A stretch of DNA of 64,000 nucleotides from Arthrobacter sp. StoSoilB22 (lineage in GTDB: Bacteria > Actinomycetota > Actinomycetes > Actinomycetales > Micrococcaceae). Position 1 is the stretch's first letter, and each line of letters begins with the position of its first letter. The stretch spans positions 4,490,427-4,554,426 of the forward strand of contig NZ_AP024652.1 in assembly GCF_019977315.1 (NCBI RefSeq), written 5' to 3'. Made by a program: the position numbers and the translations under genes. The notes under the pieces were generated by a model. It saw only the letters and a program-made list of their open reading frames with translations, searched no databases and was not told where the DNA came from. Below are positions 7,318-15,490 of the stretch, in pieces.

Positions 7318-8625
7318 CTAGACCGAAGTGGCGAAAAAGAGTTCCACCACAGTGGCCAGGCTCCTGGGATCCTCCACTCCGCACAGTTCCCGCGCGGAGT
7401 GCATGGACAGCAGCGGGATACCCACGTCCACCGTCCGGATCCCGAGGCGGGTAGCAGTGAGAGGCCCAATGGTGGAACCGCACGGGAGATCGTTGTTGGA
7501 GACGTACTCCTGATAAGGAACGCCGGACTCGGCGCAAAGCCTGGCCCAAAAAGCAGCTCCCGCAGCGTCCGTGGCGTAGCGCTGGTTGGCATTGATTTTC
7601 AGTAGTGGACCACCATTGAGCACCGGCCTGTTGGCGGGATCGTGCTTTTCCGCGTAGTTCGGGTGGACTGCGTGGCCGGCGTCCGCAGAAACACAGAACG
7701 ACGCCGCTATGGCCTGCCGCCTTTCACTCACCGAAGCGCCAAGGCCGTCGGAGATGCGCACCAGGATGTCCTCAAGGATGGGTCCGCAGGCGCCGGATCG
7801 GGAATTGGAACCGATCTCCTCATGATCGAACGCTGCGAGGACGGCGATCGGGCCTGACGCAGGCGCTGCGGAGGCGTGGGCTATCAGCGCCAGAAGCCCC
7901 GCGTGCGTGGAGGAAAGGTTATCCAGCCGGCCGGAGGCGAAGAACTCACCCTTGGCCCCGAAAACCGCAGGTGCCTGCGTGTCCGCCACAACGACGTCGT
8001 AACCGCCGATGTCCGCGGCATCAACAGTGGCGCCTTCCACACGATCGGCGAGCAATCCCAGAAGGTCCTCGCTGGCAGCATCGCCCTGACCGAAGATGGG
8101 GTTCATGTGCTGCTGCTTGGAAAGGTGGAGCCCGTTGTCATTGACGCCGCGATCCAAGTGAATGGCAAGCTGCGGGAAGCGAAGAAGCGGAGCTGTCGCC
8201 GTCAGGTGCTCAGTACCGTCACGCAGTACCAATCGGCCGGCCAACTGCAATTCCCGGTCCAGCCAGGAATTGAGCAACGGTCCACCGTAGACCTCGACGC
8301 CCGCCTGCAGCCATCCGAATTTGCCGGTGGTGGGCTTCGGCTTCAGCTTGAACGACGGCGAATCCGTGTGTGCACCAAGGATATTGAAACCAGTGGTTGG
8401 TCCGGCGCTTTCGGGTGTGACCCAAGCGATGAGTGCACCGTCGCGGATTACGTAGAAGTTACCCGCTCCACCATTCCACGGCTTCAGTTCATCCAATCCG
8501 GTGAAGCCTGCAGCATCCAGTCGACGTGCGGCTTCGTGCACCGCGTGGAAACTGGACGGGGACGCCGACACGTACGCACCGAGGTCCTTGATGTGGTCAA
8601 TTGCGGCGGAGGCATTCGAAGGCAT
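7318..8625 (-). CDS. M18 family metallo-aminopeptidase
   Basis: A 435-residue peptidase of the M18 (aspartyl aminopeptidase) family. Metal-binding and catalytic motifs are in order: NILGAHTDSPSFKLKP near residue 82, AAFDHEEIGSNSRSGA near 270, and SMHSARELCGVEDP near the C-terminus. The substrate pocket of the family prefers acidic N-terminal residues, but bacterial members vary. Cytosolic; no signal peptide. Probably monocistronic, with about 220 bp of AT-rich DNA before the permease start. Confidence 0.95.
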   Translation of the reverse strand: MPSNASAAIDHIKDLGAYVSASPSSFHAVHEAARRLDAAGFTGLDELKPWNGGAGNFYVIRDGALIAWVTPESAGPTTGFNILGAHTDSPSFKLKPKPTTGKFGWLQAGVEVYGGPLLNSWLDRELQLAGRLVLRDGTEHLTATAPLLRFPQLAIHLDRGVNDNGLHLSKQQHMNPIFGQGDAASEDLLGLLADRVEGATVDAADIGGYDVVVADTQAPAVFGAKGEFFASGRLDNLSSTHAGLLALIAHASAAPASGPIAVLAAFDHEEIGSNSRSGACGPILEDILVRISDGLGASVSERRQAIAASFCVSADAGHAVHPNYAEKHDPANRPVLNGGPLLKINANQRYATDAAGAAFWARLCAESGVPYQEYVSNNDLPCGSTIGPLTATRLGIRTVDVGIPLLSMHSARELCGVEDPRSLATVVELFFATSV

Positions 8626-8663
8626 GCCACCGAGTCTAGCCCCCGCTCCTCGTGCTTACCGGG

Positions 8664-9539
8664 CTATACAGTGACGTTCAGCGCGGCTGTGTATCCGCCC
8701 GCGACCGAGCCGGACATAGTCGCCAGTTGGTATATTCCTCCATCGTCCCCAAAGACGTTGTCCGAGGTCAAAGTGGTATTCGGGAAATTCCGGGCACTGG
8801 CTTCATAGCCGGAGGTCGCATAAACCTCCTTGCAGGCAGACTCAGTAAGCGCGATTTGCGAGACCGCGAGGACCTGCCCGGCCGCCGTCGCGTTGCTCAT
8901 GGATTCAAATACCTCAAAGTGAATATGAGGCCAGCGACCGCTGTAGGCACCCGGGTAGATGGTGCTGAAGGTAAGTTGCCCATTGGCGTCGGCTTCCTGA
9001 ACGCCGCGGAGGTAGTTCTCGTTCTCAAGGCCTGAGTCGTAGAGCGAGTATTTGCCATCCTGATCGCAATGCCAGGCGTAGACGGCGGCTCCAGCCAAGG
9101 GGGCGCAACCGTTGGAATTGTCCAAAAGCGTCAGTGTAACTGTCAGGGGTACGCCCTCGGCTTTTGTGGTGGATCCGCCAAAACTGGACCTGATGTCGCG
9201 ACGAACCACCCCGGAGGCCTCCAGCGCGTTGGGGCCGTTGGAACCGTCGCCCGGATAGGGCCCCAACGTCTCCTCCGGGATCTCCACTCCACATTCAGCG
9301 AAGGCACGGGTCACCGTGCTCGTGGCCGATGCGGAAGGCGACGCGGCCGCCGTCGTGCTTTCCGTTGCGGTGGCAGTGCTCGACGGCGATGCGCTGCCGC
9401 CGCCCGCACTTGGCGTGCAGGCCGCCAGGGCTGCTGCCGCGCCTGCGCCGAAGAGCATCCCCAGGCCGCGTCGCCGGCTCAGGAGTGTGGAGAGGTCGAA
9501 CTCGAGGCCGCGGTCGTGATTGGGGTGAGGAGTAGTCAT
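8664..9539 (-). CDS. Exported intradiol dioxygenase-like lipoprotein
   Basis: The N-terminus carries a twin-arginine-like RRRGLGMLFGAGAAAALAAC with lipobox LAAC, so the 291-residue protein is probably Tat-exported and lipid-anchored. The mature part resembles the intradiol ring-cleavage dioxygenase core: EETLGPYPGDGSNGPN, TLLDNSNGCAPLAGAAVYAWHCDQDGKYS and GRWPHIHFEVFES, with candidate Fe ligands in the Tyr and HIHFEV regions. Exported members of this superfamily are common in actinobacteria and their substrates are mostly unknown. I chose ATG 9539 because the signal peptide follows it. Confidence 0.85.
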   Translation of the reverse strand: MTTPHPNHDRGLEFDLSTLLSRRRGLGMLFGAGAAAALAACTPSAGGGSASPSSTATATESTTAAASPSASATSTVTRAFAECGVEIPEETLGPYPGDGSNGPNALEASGVVRRDIRSSFGGSTTKAEGVPLTVTLTLLDNSNGCAPLAGAAVYAWHCDQDGKYSLYDSGLENENYLRGVQEADANGQLTFSTIYPGAYSGRWPHIHFEVFESMSNATAAGQVLAVSQIALTESACKEVYATSGYEASARNFPNTTLTSDNVFGDDGGIYQLATMSGSVAGGYTAALNVTV

Positions 9540-9718
9540 GCATCCATGAAACGCCCCGCGCCTTTGGGTTGTATATGGGAGAGCTGTGCCGCGACTGTGC
9601 AGATTCATCGATCCTTGGAAGTTGAGTGTGCACTATAAACATTTCTGTATGCTTGTAATGAGCGTCACAATATGCCACCATGGCTCCCGGAAGGCACATC
9701 ACCGGAAGGCTCTACCCC

Positions 9719-10168
9719 ATGAAAATCCAGCTCAAACCCGTACGGAAACTTCGCATTCACTGGCCCATCCCTGCGGAAACCATGACACGGCTCGCCGGAG
9801 GTGATCTCTCCGCGCTGGAGAGGGACGCCGGCATCTCATCCTTGTTGCAAGCCTTGACCGAAAGCCCGGAGTTGGGCGGATTCGGGAACTATCACCACGT
9901 ATTCGAGTCCTCCGCAGGCTACGAGGGCTTCACCGTTGCCGAGGGCGCCAACCCCACACTGGGCAGCGTAGGGCAGCGAACCATTTCGCCGACCTTCGTT
10001 TTCACCTCCTATTTCGATGACTCCTTGGAGGACGACGCCGTCCACCAGCTCGTTCAAAGGATCGTAGACATCCACCCCTGGGAAGTCCCCGTCATTGAAG
10101 TATCCGGACCGCTGAGTGTCTCCAGCAGCTCACTGACCTCCGTTGGCCACCAAGCGGTGGCCTCATGA
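9719..10168 (+). CDS. Stand-alone NIF3 insert / CutA-like domain protein
   Basis: A 149-residue protein. Residues 56-85 (GNYHHVFESS then EGANPTLGSVG) and 119-128 (HPWEVPVIEV) match the pattern of the PII/CutA-like domain inserted in NIF3 (YqfO) proteins: GNY...F......EGANP..G..G and HPYEEPAYDV. The flanking metal-binding NIF3 halves are absent. Such ferredoxin-like domains often bind small ligands as trimers. GGAAGG precedes ATG 9719. The stop overlaps the start of the cyclase gene (ATGA), so the two are probably translated together. Function unknown; family inferred by motif. Confidence 0.75.
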   Translation: MKIQLKPVRKLRIHWPIPAETMTRLAGGDLSALERDAGISSLLQALTESPELGGFGNYHHVFESSAGYEGFTVAEGANPTLGSVGQRTISPTFVFTSYFDDSLEDDAVHQLVQRIVDIHPWEVPVIEVSGPLSVSSSSLTSVGHQAVAS

Positions 10169-10902
10169 CCAGCCTTTGGGATCAACTCGCTCCTCTCCTG
10201 AACAACAAGACCTTCACCGATCTGACCCACGCATTCCATCCCGGCCAGCCCCACTTCCCTGCCTTCCCGGACGAAACACGGGAGGCGCTCTTCGACCTGG
10301 ACAAGGGGGACGGTTTTACCGCCCACAGGTATTCGATAGTGGGCCAGTGGGGCACCCACGTCGATCCGCCGTCGCACTTCATCCGCGGCGGGCGGACCTT
10401 GGACCAGATCCCCGTGGAAGAGATGGTACTTCCACTGGTGGTCCTGGACATCAGAGGCCGCGTTGAAAACGACGACGACGCCGTCCCCACCATGGCGGAT
10501 GTCCTCGCCTGGGAAGCACAGTACGGTCAGGTCCCCGAAGGATCCTTTGTTGCCCTCCGGACCGGTTGGAGCGAACGCTGGCCCAACCCGGATGCCATGG
10601 CGAACAAGGACGACGACGGCCTGAGCCACACGCCCGGATGGTCCCGGGAAGTCCTTGAGTACCTGATCGAACAGCGGGGTGCCGCCGCCGTCGGCCACGA
10701 ACAGACGGACACGGACCCCGGCCTCGCCACGTCCCGCCAGGACTTCAGCCTGGAAACCTACGTCCTGGCCCGCAACAAATGGCAGATAGAACTGCTGGCC
10801 AACCTCGATTCCCTGCCGGAATCAGGCGCCGTACTGATCGCAACCTGGGCCAAACCCCTGGGCGGCAGCGGATTCCCTGCCAGGGTCTTTGCCATCCACT
10901 GA
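10165..10902 (+). CDS. Cyclase-family metal-dependent hydrolase (kynurenine formamidase-like)
   Basis: A 245-residue member of the cyclase family, with FTDLTHAFHPGQPHFPAFP at residues 17-35 and the metal-site motif at 61-71. That motif reads QWGTHVDPPSH where the family usually has HxGTHxDxPxH, so the first ligand is glutamine. Later parts, FVALRTGWSERW and VGHEQTDTDPG, are typical. Members hydrolyse amides or lactones such as formylkynurenine and isatin; the substrate here is not evident. Four-base overlap with the upstream NIF3-like gene and an IclR regulator 25 bp downstream suggest one operon. Confidence 0.85.
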   Translation: MTSLWDQLAPLLNNKTFTDLTHAFHPGQPHFPAFPDETREALFDLDKGDGFTAHRYSIVGQWGTHVDPPSHFIRGGRTLDQIPVEEMVLPLVVLDIRGRVENDDDAVPTMADVLAWEAQYGQVPEGSFVALRTGWSERWPNPDAMANKDDDGLSHTPGWSREVLEYLIEQRGAAAVGHEQTDTDPGLATSRQDFSLETYVLARNKWQIELLANLDSLPESGAVLIATWAKPLGGSGFPARVFAIH

Positions 10903-10927
10903 TTGACCGGGTGGCTAGAATCGATCC

Positions 10928-11728
10928 ATGTCTAAGACCTCCAGCATGGGCCGCGGCATGATGGCCGTCCTCGCCGTCGGCGCCCGTCATGCTTCCGGCC
11001 ATGCCGGAGCGACCGTCGCCGACGTCGCAGGCCTCCTGGACAAGGACCGCAGCCAGGTTTCGCGAAGCCTCAAAGGTGCGCAGCAGGCTGGTTTCCTGAC
11101 TCGTTCCGGGCAACGCGAGTACAGCCTGGACTGGTCCATCCTGGCCGACGCACAACTGGTGACGGAACAGCGCCTCAAAACCAACGGCTTGGCCGCCCTG
11201 GAGGGACTGGCCGCCGAAACCAGCGAAGCCTGCTTCCTTGGCGTGCTGAGCGGAAACAGTACAGTCACCATTGCCGAGCAAGTGCCTGCCAGCGCCAACC
11301 TCGTAGGGTCCTGGCTGGGCCGCCCCTACCCTGCCTACTGCAGTGACGCGGGCCAGGCTCTTCTGTGGGACGCCTCGGATGAAGAAGTGCGGAAGATTTT
11401 GGAATCCGTGGACTTCGCCCAACACGGACCCAACACCCCGGTGTCCGTGGACGACTTCCTGGACCGGCTCCGCGCTGCCCGTGAACGGGGATATTCGATT
11501 GTTGACGAGGAAGCCGAGCCGGGCCTCTACTCCCTGGCGGCACCCATCCGGGACTTCAAAGGCGAAGTAACGGCTGCCCTGCAGATCGTGGGCCCCAAAT
11601 CGCGGCTGGAACCACAGCGCGAAAGCCTTGCTGTTGCCCTGCGCTCGTGGAGTGAGTGGCTCGAATCCACCGCAGGCGGGCGGGTAAGGCCCGCGGATAC
11701 CTTGCCCGGGTCCATCGGAAACAGCTAG
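10928..11728 (+). CDS. IclR family transcriptional regulator
   Basis: Residues 1-75 form a winged helix (MMAVLAVGA, ATVADVAGLLDKDRSQVSRSLKGAQQAGFLTR). Residues 95-250 form the IclR effector domain (AETSEACFLGVLSGNSTVTIAEQ, GRPYPAYCSDAGQALLW, GYSIVDEEAEPGLYSLAAPIRD). Likely controls the upstream NIF3-like/cyclase pair or the adjoining amino acid cluster. It overlaps the convergent second IclR gene by 4 bp at the stop codons. Confidence 0.92.
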   Translation: MSKTSSMGRGMMAVLAVGARHASGHAGATVADVAGLLDKDRSQVSRSLKGAQQAGFLTRSGQREYSLDWSILADAQLVTEQRLKTNGLAALEGLAAETSEACFLGVLSGNSTVTIAEQVPASANLVGSWLGRPYPAYCSDAGQALLWDASDEEVRKILESVDFAQHGPNTPVSVDDFLDRLRAARERGYSIVDEEAEPGLYSLAAPIRDFKGEVTAALQIVGPKSRLEPQRESLAVALRSWSEWLESTAGGRVRPADTLPGSIGNS

Positions 11729-12489
11729 GCCTGGGGCGACCTGCCCAAACGCTGCGCGGCCGAATGGAGAACCAGGGCGATCTCCCGGGCGGCGTTTTCC
11801 ATCTGTGATCGGCTCCCCAACACGCTGAGGGCTCCCAGGATCTTACCGTCTGCTGAACGGACGGGGACAGCCAGTTCCCAGACGTCATGCTCAAACTCCT
11901 CCGCGGCCACAACAACTCCGCCGGGCTTGTCCCGCGCCATCAGGTCCATGACTTCCTCCGCGGAATGCGCCGCAGCGGGGCCACCTGTGCCAATGAAGTT
12001 CACGCCATGGAGCAGGGATTCCAGGTCCGCGGGAGTGTGATCCCAGAGCAAGGCACGTCCGGCTCCCGTGCACCACACAGGCGTGACCATCCCGGGCTTG
12101 GCAAAGCCACCGAGTACTGAGTTATTGGTTGAGGACCGCAGCAGAAGGACCCGGACCCCCTGCCGCACGGAGAGCCGGGATCTCAGACCCAGGCTGGACA
12201 CCAGCTCTTCGAGCTCTGCCCGGGATTCCTGGACCCAGCCGACGTTGAGGGAGGCAGCCAGGCTGAAAAATCCCGGTCCTGTGCGGAAGGGGCCGCGGTC
12301 CACCCGTTCCAGCAATCCCAGGTCACATAGTTCCTGCGCCAGGCGTGAGACGCGGCTCTGCTCCATGTCCAGTTCGGCGGCCAGTTGCGAGACCCCCAAC
12401 AGTTGGCGGCCCTGTTTTTCGCGGTCAGTTACCAGCCGTACCAGGCGCAGGCCTTGGGCCAACGACGAAGCTTCCGGAGACACCTCCAC
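11725..12489 (-). CDS. IclR family transcriptional regulator (second copy, racemase operon)
   Basis: IclR architecture: HTH near residues 30-70 (LLGVSQLAAELDMEQSRVSRLAQELCDLGLLER) and effector-binding domain (GMVTPVWCTGAGRALLWDHTPADLESLL, WELAVPVRSADGKILGALSVLG). I favour GTG 12489 with GGAAGGAG about 7 bases upstream; GTG 12513 would add eight residues. Last gene of the minus-strand permease-racemase-regulator group, 35 bp after the racemase. Two IclR genes lying tail to tail suggest that both flanking operons answer to related metabolites. Confidence 0.9.
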   Translation of the reverse strand: MEVSPEASSLAQGLRLVRLVTDREKQGRQLLGVSQLAAELDMEQSRVSRLAQELCDLGLLERVDRGPFRTGPGFFSLAASLNVGWVQESRAELEELVSSLGLRSRLSVRQGVRVLLLRSSTNNSVLGGFAKPGMVTPVWCTGAGRALLWDHTPADLESLLHGVNFIGTGGPAAAHSAEEVMDLMARDKPGGVVVAAEEFEHDVWELAVPVRSADGKILGALSVLGSRSQMENAAREIALVLHSAAQRLGRSPQA

Positions 12490-12524
12490 TGATCCGCTCC
12501 TTCCACCAAGCACTCACGCCATTC

Positions 12525-13679
12525 TCACACGTGCACATCCGCCGCGAGGACACGGGCGTCCCTGGCCCACACCGTGTACAGGTCCGCGAGTATTCCTGCA
12601 TTGGCAGTCTCGAGCTCGGCCGCAGTGATTTCCGCATCATTCTGGCGCCCAAAGAGCACCACCTCATCTCCAGGGTTCACATTGTTGATCCCGGAGACGT
12701 TGATGACCATGGAATTCATGGAAATGGCGTCCACCACCGGAGCCCGCTGCCCCCGGACCAAGACGGTTCCGCCTCTGCCTAAGGCACGGCGGTATCCGTC
12801 GCCGTAACCCACAGTCACCGTGGCCAGCCTGGAGTCCACCGCCAGCGTATGGGTGTGGCCATAACCCACCTTGGTCCCGGCCGGATACCGATTAATGGAT
12901 CCAATCCGGGCCTTGAACGCCAAGCACCGCTCGAATCCGGTGTGCTTCGGGTCCGAGTCGCCATAGAGCACAGCCCCCGCGCGCACCATGTCCAGCCATG
13001 AGTCCTGGACGTTGAGCGCTGCGAAAGAGTTTGCGGCGTGCAGCAACACCTTCCTGCGGTCCACGTTGGCCGCGCGGAGAATTGCGGTCGCCTCTGACCT
13101 GAACTGCCGGAGCCCACTGTGGATATGCTCCGGGTCATCCAGCGGGAAATGAGTCATGATTCCGGCCAGTTCCAAACCCGGATGGCCCACGATGCCTGCC
13201 GCGCAGGCCCGTCCCAAGGACGATGAGACATCAAGGCTGTGCCGGCTGATACCGGACGAATTGATGTCCAGGTGAACGCGGAGGTTTAGCCCCGCCACCA
13301 ATGCTATCCGGCTCATTTCCCAAGCACTCTGCGGATCGGCAACCAGCTCCTCGATCACATGCGGGAGGCCTGCCTGCACCTCCTGCGGTGCCGCTGCCCG
13401 GACCCGTAGGAGCCGTCCCGCGAATCCATGCTTGCGGGCCAGGCAGGCCTCAGCGTTGGTTCCAACCCCTATATAGGGGACGCCGGCAGCCACCAGGGAC
13501 GGCAGCAGCATGTCCGCTCCATGCCCGTAGGCATCGGATTTGATCACCGCACACAACATGGACTGGCCGTCCAGTATGCCCTGCACAGCCTGCACATTCC
13601 TGCCAAAGGCGGAACCGTCGATCTCCAGCCAGCTGGAAAGGCCAGCCGTGACCGCGGGCCCGGTGTCACTCATGGTCAT
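12525..13679 (-). CDS. PLP-dependent amino acid racemase (alanine racemase fold, broad-specificity type)
   Basis: A fold-III PLP enzyme of 384 residues. The Schiff-base lysine is K47 in AVIKSDAYGHG and the opposing catalytic tyrosine is Y292 in VGYGDGYRR; LLHAANSFA and MVRAGAVLYGDS are also typical. The segment DINSSGISRHSLD (138-150) and ISMNS (where alanine racemases usually have MDQ or MDM) resemble broad-specificity racemases rather than Alr. Unlike many of those it has no signal peptide, so it acts in the cytosol. In this cluster it may convert a D-amino acid into its usable L-form. Located between a permease and an IclR gene. Confidence 0.88.
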   Translation of the reverse strand: MTMSDTGPAVTAGLSSWLEIDGSAFGRNVQAVQGILDGQSMLCAVIKSDAYGHGADMLLPSLVAAGVPYIGVGTNAEACLARKHGFAGRLLRVRAAAPQEVQAGLPHVIEELVADPQSAWEMSRIALVAGLNLRVHLDINSSGISRHSLDVSSSLGRACAAGIVGHPGLELAGIMTHFPLDDPEHIHSGLRQFRSEATAILRAANVDRRKVLLHAANSFAALNVQDSWLDMVRAGAVLYGDSDPKHTGFERCLAFKARIGSINRYPAGTKVGYGHTHTLAVDSRLATVTVGYGDGYRRALGRGGTVLVRGQRAPVVDAISMNSMVINVSGINNVNPGDEVVLFGRQNDAEITAAELETANAGILADLYTVWARDARVLAADVHV

Positions 13680-13697
13680 TCCGGTTCCTTGGATAAG

Positions 13698-13732
13698 GCA
13701 GCACGGCCGGGCATGGTGCCCGGCCGTGCTGC
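13698..13732 (-). terminator. Perfect 15-bp hairpin between permease and racemase genes
   Basis: GCAGCACGGCCGGGC pairs with its exact complement at 13718-13732 around loop ATGGT. It follows the permease stop and ends 18 bp before the racemase start. No strong U run follows in the minus direction (CTTATCC), so it may be a partial terminator or an mRNA-stability element that sets the permease:racemase ratio. Confidence 0.5.
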
Positions 13733-13760
13733 TGGTTTAAGTGCACCTCACTGGTTTACG

Positions 13761-15203
13761 TCAGCGTGAACGCTTCGCCTTGGCTTTCGCCCCGTAACGG
13801 AAGTGGAAGAACAGGTAGCAGGCCGCCACGAAGGGAATACCGAAGTACAGGGCAGCAACCTGCGTTGGGTCAAAGGCAATGCCAACCAGCGACACCAGAC
13901 ACAGGGCGAAGGCGAGGATCGGCACCACCGGGAAGAACGGAGCTTTGTAGCCAAGATCGGACAGCCGTCCTCCATTGCGGATGAACGCCCTGCGATGGAA
14001 GAAGTGGGAGGCCGTAATGGACATCCAGACACCCACCACCGCGAAACCTGCAATGGAAACCAAGGCAAGGTAGACGGTCTCAGGGGCCGCCACACTGCTG
14101 ACCAGGGAGGCCAATCCGCCCACCATGCTCACGGACAGCGCCACCAAGGGAATGCCCCGGCGGGTCAGGCGTTTCAGGGCCCTGGGACCCTGACCTTCAT
14201 CAGCCAGGGAGTAAAGCATGCGTGCACAGGAGAACAGCCCGCTGTTGCCGGCGGAGAGAAGGGCCGTGATGATCACGAAGTTCATGATGTCCGCCGCGAA
14301 GGGGATACCCACTGAGGAGAAAACGGTGACGAAGGGGCTCTCGTCCAGCCCTACTTGTTCATAGGGAACCGTGGCCGCAATGACGGCAATGGCGCCTACA
14401 AAGAAGATCAGGAGCCGGATCACAGTACTGCGCATGGCCTTGGGAATGTTCTTGGCAGGGTCCTTGGTCTCGCCTGCCGCAACGCCGATCAATTCTGACC
14501 CGGAGAAGGCATAGAACACCGCGAGGGCCGTGATAAGTACCCCTGTGAAGCCGTTGGGGAACAGTCCACCGGAGGTGTTGAAGTTCTCCAGGAGGAATGG
14601 GTGGTTGGTGGACCCGGACAGCGGATGGAAGCCCAGCAAGGCGGCACCGCCAAACACGATCAGCGCGATGATGGCACCCACCTTCACGATTGAGAACCAG
14701 AACTCGGATTCACCGAAGAACTTGGAAGAGAAAGCATTCAAGCCAAAAAGAACCGCGGCAAAGATAAGGCACCAAACCCAGACCTCGACGTCGGGGAACC
14801 AGCGCTGCATCAGGAGTCCGGAAGCCGTGAACTCGGACCCGATAGCCACGGCCCAGCAGAGCCAGTAAAGCCAGGCAGTGGCGAACCCAGTGGCCGGACC
14901 GATAGAGCGGGACGCGTAAATGTGGAATGCCCCTGACACGGGGTAGGCGATTGCCAACTCCCCCAAGCAGGCCATCACGAGGTACACCACGAAGGCGCCA
15001 ATCAAGTAAGCGATCACGGCGCCCAGAGGGCCAGCCTGGGAAATGGTGTATCCGGAACTCAGGAACAGGCCGGATCCGATCACACCACCCATAGCGATCA
15101 TGATGAGGTGCCGTGGGCCCATTGAGCGGCGTAGCCCGGCCTCAGCTTCGGTAGCCGTGGCAGTGGGCGGATTGTCCAGTTGCAGAGGTGTTGAAGATTC
15201 CAT
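13761..15203 (-). CDS. Amino acid permease (APC superfamily) of the catabolic cluster
   Basis: A twelve-helix transporter of 480 residues beginning with a short hydrophilic tail, then GLRRSMGPRHLIMIAMGGVIGSGLFLSSGYTISQAGPLG, the amino-acid-binding first helix. ELAIAYPVSGAFHIYASRSIGPATGF is the typical helix-3 region. It ends in a basic AKAKAKRSR tail. First gene of the permease-racemase-IclR group and divergent from the homoserine dehydrogenase gene, so it is the likely uptake system for the amino acid degraded by the neighbouring enzymes. Confidence 0.9.
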   Translation of the reverse strand: MESSTPLQLDNPPTATATEAEAGLRRSMGPRHLIMIAMGGVIGSGLFLSSGYTISQAGPLGAVIAYLIGAFVVYLVMACLGELAIAYPVSGAFHIYASRSIGPATGFATAWLYWLCWAVAIGSEFTASGLLMQRWFPDVEVWVWCLIFAAVLFGLNAFSSKFFGESEFWFSIVKVGAIIALIVFGGAALLGFHPLSGSTNHPFLLENFNTSGGLFPNGFTGVLITALAVFYAFSGSELIGVAAGETKDPAKNIPKAMRSTVIRLLIFFVGAIAVIAATVPYEQVGLDESPFVTVFSSVGIPFAADIMNFVIITALLSAGNSGLFSCARMLYSLADEGQGPRALKRLTRRGIPLVALSVSMVGGLASLVSSVAAPETVYLALVSIAGFAVVGVWMSITASHFFHRRAFIRNGGRLSDLGYKAPFFPVVPILAFALCLVSLVGIAFDPTQVAALYFGIPFVAACYLFFHFRYGAKAKAKRSR

Positions 15204-15490
15204 GTGGTGTCTCCGGTAAGTGGCAGATGCGAAAGGGTACGCCTTGGGACATCCGGGGGTGGGGGTGCCGGGGATGGCGTCTGTAGTGACGAAGGTAACA
15301 CAAAAATGGCGGTAGTAGTCATTAAATACATTTGTTAATGCACATGATGCACATGACCCTCTGAGGGTGGCCTGGACACAACGGCAGCCGAATGGTCGAT
15401 CTGCCCACCGCTTAGGTCAAAACGACATGGTGGGACGGACAGGGAACTGCCACAAGATTGAAGCATCCACCCCACCCATGAAGGAGAACC
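15204..15490. promoter_or_regulatory. Divergent control region between permease and homoserine dehydrogenase genes
   Basis: A 287-bp intergenic region that must hold promoters for both operons. It contains an exact tandem repeat ATGCACATG (15338-15346 and 15347-15355), just downstream of the AT-rich stretch AAATACATTTGTTAATG (15323-15340). These are candidate operator sequences for the Lrp or IclR regulators. GAAGGAGAA at 15480-15488 is the ribosome binding site of the plus-strand gene. Confidence 0.55.

Noticed and set aside
7876..8808. 310-codon plus-strand frame opposite the M18 peptidase
   Set aside because: Antisense shadow of a gene with complete family motifs; no ribosome binding site.
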